This document shows positions 60,505-64,000 of a stretch of 64,000 nucleotides of DNA, piece by piece. How positions within the stretch are numbered: the stretch's first letter is position 1; each line of letters begins with the position of its first letter. A model generated the notes under the pieces. The model was not told the origin of the DNA. It worked only from the letters and a program-made list of their open reading frames with translations, and searched no databases. Position numbers and translations under genes: made by a program. This stretch comes from Lutjanus erythropterus (lineage: Eukaryota; Chordata; Actinopteri; Lutjaniformes; Lutjanidae), in NCBI GenBank assembly GCA_020091685.1, contig CM034601.1, forward strand, positions 38,648,034 to 38,712,033, written 5' to 3'.

Positions 60505-60775
60505 TGCCTCGACCTGAAGACTGGAGGAGAGGGCTTCAGGGAGGATCGAGGTGAACATCTTGTGGCTCCAGACTCCTGGACCTGAAGACTGGAGGAGAGG
60601 GCGTCGGGGAGGATCGAGGTGAACATCTTGTGGCTCCAGACTCCTGGACCTGAAGACTGGAGGAGAGGGTGTCGGGGAGGATCGAGGTGAACATCTTGTG
60701 GCTCCAGACTCCTGGACCTGAAGACTGGAGGAGAGGATGTCAGGGAGGATCGAGGTGAACATCTTGTGGCTACCT
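60505..60775. repeat. 68-bp-period minisatellite, about four copies
   Basis: CCTGAAGACTGGAGGAGAGG recurs at 60,513, 60,581, 60,649 and 60,717, exactly 68 bases apart, with GGAGGATCGAGGTGAACATC in each unit. The units differ by only a few bases. Because 68 is not a multiple of three, the long minus-strand open frames across it (up to 171 codons) switch frame between units and are probably fortuitous. Confidence 0.93.
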
Positions 60776-61239
60776 GGGTCCAATGATTGGAGGAGAGAGG
60801 GGTGGAGGAGGGTCGCGCGACTGACTGAATGACAACTGATGGAGCAAAGACAGAGGTGATTTAAAGATTTGGCAGCAGCAAATTGACTGGCTATCGCGAC
60901 CGTGGCAAAATCTGATTGGATAGTAAAGACGAAGGTGAACGCCCACAAACAGCTGATTAGAGGGAATAGGAGAGAGATGGAGTAAAGGAAAGTTGTGAAT
61001 GAAGGCAGCGAAATAGAAGGTCTTCCTGATTGAACTTACGCTGAGCTACATTTGTTGGCTGAGAGACGTTGCCAGGAAACTGGCAGAGATTCCAGGAAGT
61101 TACTTCCCCCAGCCAAGATATAGTCTGGCATGTAAAAGGGCAAATTCAGATTTTTACACTTCAGTGGTTCTTGTGTGGATTAAACAAATGAGATGGTTGT
61201 TACATGTAAGGACAGTCTTTGGGTTTTGTACTGTTGAGT

Positions 61240-61410
61240 CGATAAAACAAGCAATTTAAAGATGTGACTTTGGGCTCTGGGAAATTCTGATGAGCCTTTT
61301 TTTTTTACACTTTATAGACTAAACTATTTATTGTTTAATCATGACAATGATCAACAGATTAAATAGTAATAAAATCAGCAATTACAATAATTGCTAGTTG
61401 TTGCCCTAGT
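61240..61410 (-). repeat. Fragment of the TTGCAGCCCT repeat family
   Basis: ACTTTATAGACTAAACTATT, TGATCAACAGATTAAATAG and AATTGCTAGTTGTTGCCCTA recall 42,105-42,437 and 38,948-39,245. Confidence 0.5.
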
Positions 61411-61720
61411 TTGTTTTAGATCATGGTTGGGGGTGAAATACACTGTTAAGCACATGATAGAAAGGCTTTTTTGACATAAAGATTTTAGCCAGAAAAGCCT
61501 TTCTGGCAGACAGCCCTGAGGGCTTACTGTATGTGCTATAATGTACAGTCAGTCAGCAGCAGACGTGCTGGTAGGTGGCCTGTTTTTTACTGTTCAACAG
61601 AGCCAGGCTGTTTTTTAGTGTTTGTGCTAAACTAAGCTAGCCAGCTGTAGACTGCAGCTTCATATTTAGATATAACAGTGGTATTGATCTTCTCATGTCT
61701 GCCAGAAAGTATATTTTCTA

Positions 61721-62470
61721 AAATCTCAAAGTTTTGCTTAAAGTTATTTTTATTTTCTACCTCAGTCTACAAGGATACGTGTCACCTTTGAGAGTCAGAG
61801 TTATGACAGTAAATTGATTTCATCTGCTTGTCAATTCTTTCTAAAATGTACAGAGGGTAGACAATTATTGTGATCAAATGTGTCTCATTGCAGAGAGGTG
61901 TTGAGGGACGGATAGTGCTGAGAGAAGGTCCAGAGTAGAGATGAGAGGATCAGCAGTGTTGTATCTTCACAGACAGGGTCTGTGATACCGGATTCAGAAG
62001 GGACCCTAGGAAACATATGAGAAGAGAGAGAACAATCTGGATTCAAACAGCAGCCTACGTGTACAGTGTAATGTATACTGGGACCATTTTCTATTTGTAC
62101 AAAGCAGTAACAATGAATGACCATAACTGAGTTTGAAGGCTTGAGTCATGGCTCCCACAGCAACAGCAGAACACAAATGAGAAGTGATCTTATTTAAAAT
62201 TTTGTATTTTGCATTTTTCCAAGTATTCATGAAATTGACAAAATGAATCTTAAACCTTACCCTGATAAGTAAAAGATAATATTTTAGAAAACTGAATTCA
62301 GATTTGTAATTTTCCATTATTATTATTTTCTAATGAAAAATCATACTAATTTACATTGCATGGACACCCAAGGCTTCTTCACACTGAGAAATATGTCGAC
62401 ACTCATTTAGAACTCTTACTACTGGCAGAAAATCATACTGATGAACTGTTCTGTGTCATCTAGAGTGTCT
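61721..62470. other. No gene seen
   Basis: AT-rich DNA with only short chance frames; no repeat recognised. Confidence 0.4.
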
Positions 62471-62780
62471 GTGTAGTGTTTGAGATGTTGTAATGGCTGA
62501 TTAGGGCAAATTTTCTAAGCGAGCCAGAGGAGCGGGAGAGACTGAGGCTCAGTAGGGACTTAAGCCAGAGAGCTGGGCAGGAAACAGATGGCATTGGTGG
62601 AGGGAGTGGGGGCGGGCGGCGCTCACAGAGACGTAGTGCCTGGCCAGAGGATATTACAGCAAGCCTGGACACACTCATCCTCTGTCCCCTGCCTCCCAGG
62701 GGATTAATAAGCCCATCATGGCCACTGCCCATATGGGGAGCCACAGAAGGGATGTGGCACTGAGGGGGTGATTCTCTAAC
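62470..62780. promoter_or_regulatory. Candidate conserved non-coding block
   Basis: Non-repetitive sequence with GATTAGGGCAAATTTTC at one end and GGGATTAATAAGCCCATC, homeodomain-like words, at the other, and a GC-rich middle. No coding evidence. Confidence 0.25.
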
Positions 62781-63134
62781 TGGTTAGCCATTTTGTCTTC
62801 TAATGCCTTACTTTGACTCTGTAACATTTGGGGACCGTGTTATTGTTGCAGTTGTTACATCCCAGCCTGCTTCACTTTGTCTGGAGGGCAGAGGAGGACA
62901 GTCGGACAGGTGAGGGCCCAGACTCGGTCCACTGAGAGTATTTAGAAGACTGCAGATGTTCATCATGTGGGTTATTTTTATACCAGCAGAGACAAACAGG
63001 TGGCAGAGATTATGATTGGCATAAAACCAAAGAGGAGCACCCCCTGTTTGGTGTATTCCTCTAACCCAGAGTCCACAGAAGGACATTTTACAGCCACCTC
63101 GACTCAAATGTCTTTCTAACAAAGACTGTGGAGC

Positions 63135-63425
63135 TGCTGCTGTGTCAGTATCGACTTTGTCTGGCGCTGTATTGGTGTTGGTGACATTTCTTATATTCTC
63201 ACATCACCTCCGGTGCGGCCGAGGCCTCTGTCTAACCTTTGAGGCGCCAAGTGGTGGCCCACTGGAAGAGCAGCAGCCAGCTCACCTGACCTTTCTGAGT
63301 GCTTTTACAGTGCCCAACACCACCCTCCCCACCCTCTCTCCAGCCAGCTCTCAGTCTGCTGGCTCCTCTAGACCCCGCCGTCTAGTGCTGACAAGCTGGA
63401 TGTGCTGCTGTCCTTGGCTCCCCTG
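63135..63425. promoter_or_regulatory. Candidate conserved non-coding block or exon-like segment
   Basis: GC-balanced and non-repetitive, with an open frame on the + strand (63,142-63,426) but no recognised domain and no clear acceptor/donor pair. Listed as a possible regulatory block. Confidence 0.22.
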
Positions 63426-63571
63426 AGAGCTGGCCGGCCTCTGCAGCCTGTCTCGAGGTATAGGCTTGCAGACAAGGATGGCAGAGGAGAGAAGACAGTG
63501 AAGATAGATAGTTTTACTGCAGACAGGCCAGGGACTCCTCTCCGTTGGGCTTTGCTCCATATCACTGTTGC

Positions 63572-63573
63572 TC

Positions 63574-63609
<36 letters not shown>

Positions 63610-63632
63610 CGTGTGTGCATGTGTGTGTGAGT
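63572..63632 (+). repeat. (GT)n/(GC)n microsatellite
   Basis: Long GT run passing through GCGCGCGT into more GT units. Frames across it on both strands are artefacts. Confidence 0.95.
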
Positions 63633-64000
63633 TTGTGTGTGACTGAGTAACAAAATCCTCTCAAAAGTATCAACACTTTTCAATGCCACATTAAAACAGT
63701 ACAATACTAAGATTCAATACTATCGAAAGCACCAACAAGTACAAAAAAGAAAAGATCTTAGTGCTCGTTCAAGACCTCAGTTCATTTCAGTTTTTATTGT
63801 TCTTCCTGAAATTTGTCATTCAGCTTTGGTTGACTTTGTGTTGTGTGCAAGTTGTTAATTACTCAAAAAACAACACACACATCCAAAGGCGATAAGCACT
63901 GGGTGCTCAACAAAAAAGCAGATACAAAAGTATCAAATTAAGTCCACACACCAGAAACTGCTCCTTATAGTGTTTTTAATAGCATCACCACGTGTGATGT

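Larger units (their letters stand above)
60043..61720. repeat. Fold-back repeat interrupted by another insertion
   Basis: The left arm AGATGAGAAGATCGATACCA ... GCTGAGCTTAGTTTAGTAC (60,062-60,150) is inverted in the right arm GTGCTAAACTAAGCTAGCCA ... GGTATTGATCTTCTCATGTC (61,625-61,700). The same family as 15,648-16,240. The middle (about 60,250-61,030) is foreign and carries the minisatellite. Confidence 0.55.

Noticed and set aside
60433..60948. 171-codon minus-strand frame as a gene
   Set aside because: It runs through a 68-bp minisatellite, which explains the long open frame.
63351..63704. Minus-strand frames rich in Thr/His
   Set aside because: They are translations of the GT/CA microsatellite.

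Overview
This window is eukaryotic nuclear DNA from a ray-finned fish, most likely a percomorph teleost. The evidence is spliced genes with GT-AG introns, very many typical teleost interspersed repeats (Tc1-like and hAT-like elements, fold-back MITEs, tRNA-derived SINEs, LINE remnants) and a protein that matches vertebrate ChREBP. No operons, phage or bacterial features are present. I saw no previously undescribed system; the interesting points concern one well-known regulator gene and the non-coding DNA after it.

Region 1, 1-32,342 (+ strand): the gene mlxipl (ChREBP, the carbohydrate-response bHLH-ZIP transcription factor), lacking only its first coding exon, which must lie upstream. Sixteen exons (2 to 17) can be placed at base resolution. 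Their phases join without error into 820 codons plus a stop at 32,340-32,342. Counting the missing exon 1 this makes 17 coding exons, which to my recollection is the count in mammals. Domain order is: glucose-sensing N-terminal region (14-3-3-binding helix, nuclear localisation segment, activation motifs), a long low-complexity Ser/Thr/Pro/His-rich middle, the basic helix-loop-helix, the leucine zipper, and the C-terminal dimerisation/cytoplasmic-localisation domain. Compared with human ChREBP recalled from memory, this fish protein has Asn, Ile and no Ser at three positions that matter in mammals (Ser140, the ChREBP-beta start Met178, Ser196). In this it looks like its paralogue MondoA.

The introns are full of transposon relics. 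The largest nest, 8,036-11,403 in intron 5, is a fold-back TTAA-flanked element broken up by a Tc1-like transposon, a LINE-1 tail plus another common repeat, and a tRNA-derived SINE. Three hAT-type elements in the window have perfect 8-bp target-site duplications (1,370-2,274; 41,540-41,912; 43,454-44,388).

Region 2, 32,343-37,500: a short 3' UTR with AATAAA at 32,470, then a degenerate Tc1-like transposon (33,069-34,644), a tRNA-related SINE, a hAT-like fragment and a fold-back MITE.

Region 3, about 37,540-64,000: a GC-rich, CpG-rich segment whose first exon appears to be untranslated (no ATG) and ends at a strong donor, AAAG|GTAAGA, at 37,854/37,855. It is probably the promoter and 5' exon of another + strand gene. 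I could not recognise any coding exon of it in the remaining 26 kb, so this is either a very long first intron or intergenic DNA. That stretch mixes repeats with several high-complexity, non-repetitive blocks (for example 49,835-50,660 and 57,640-58,470) that look like candidate conserved non-coding regulatory elements. It also holds a 68-bp-period minisatellite at 60,505-60,775.
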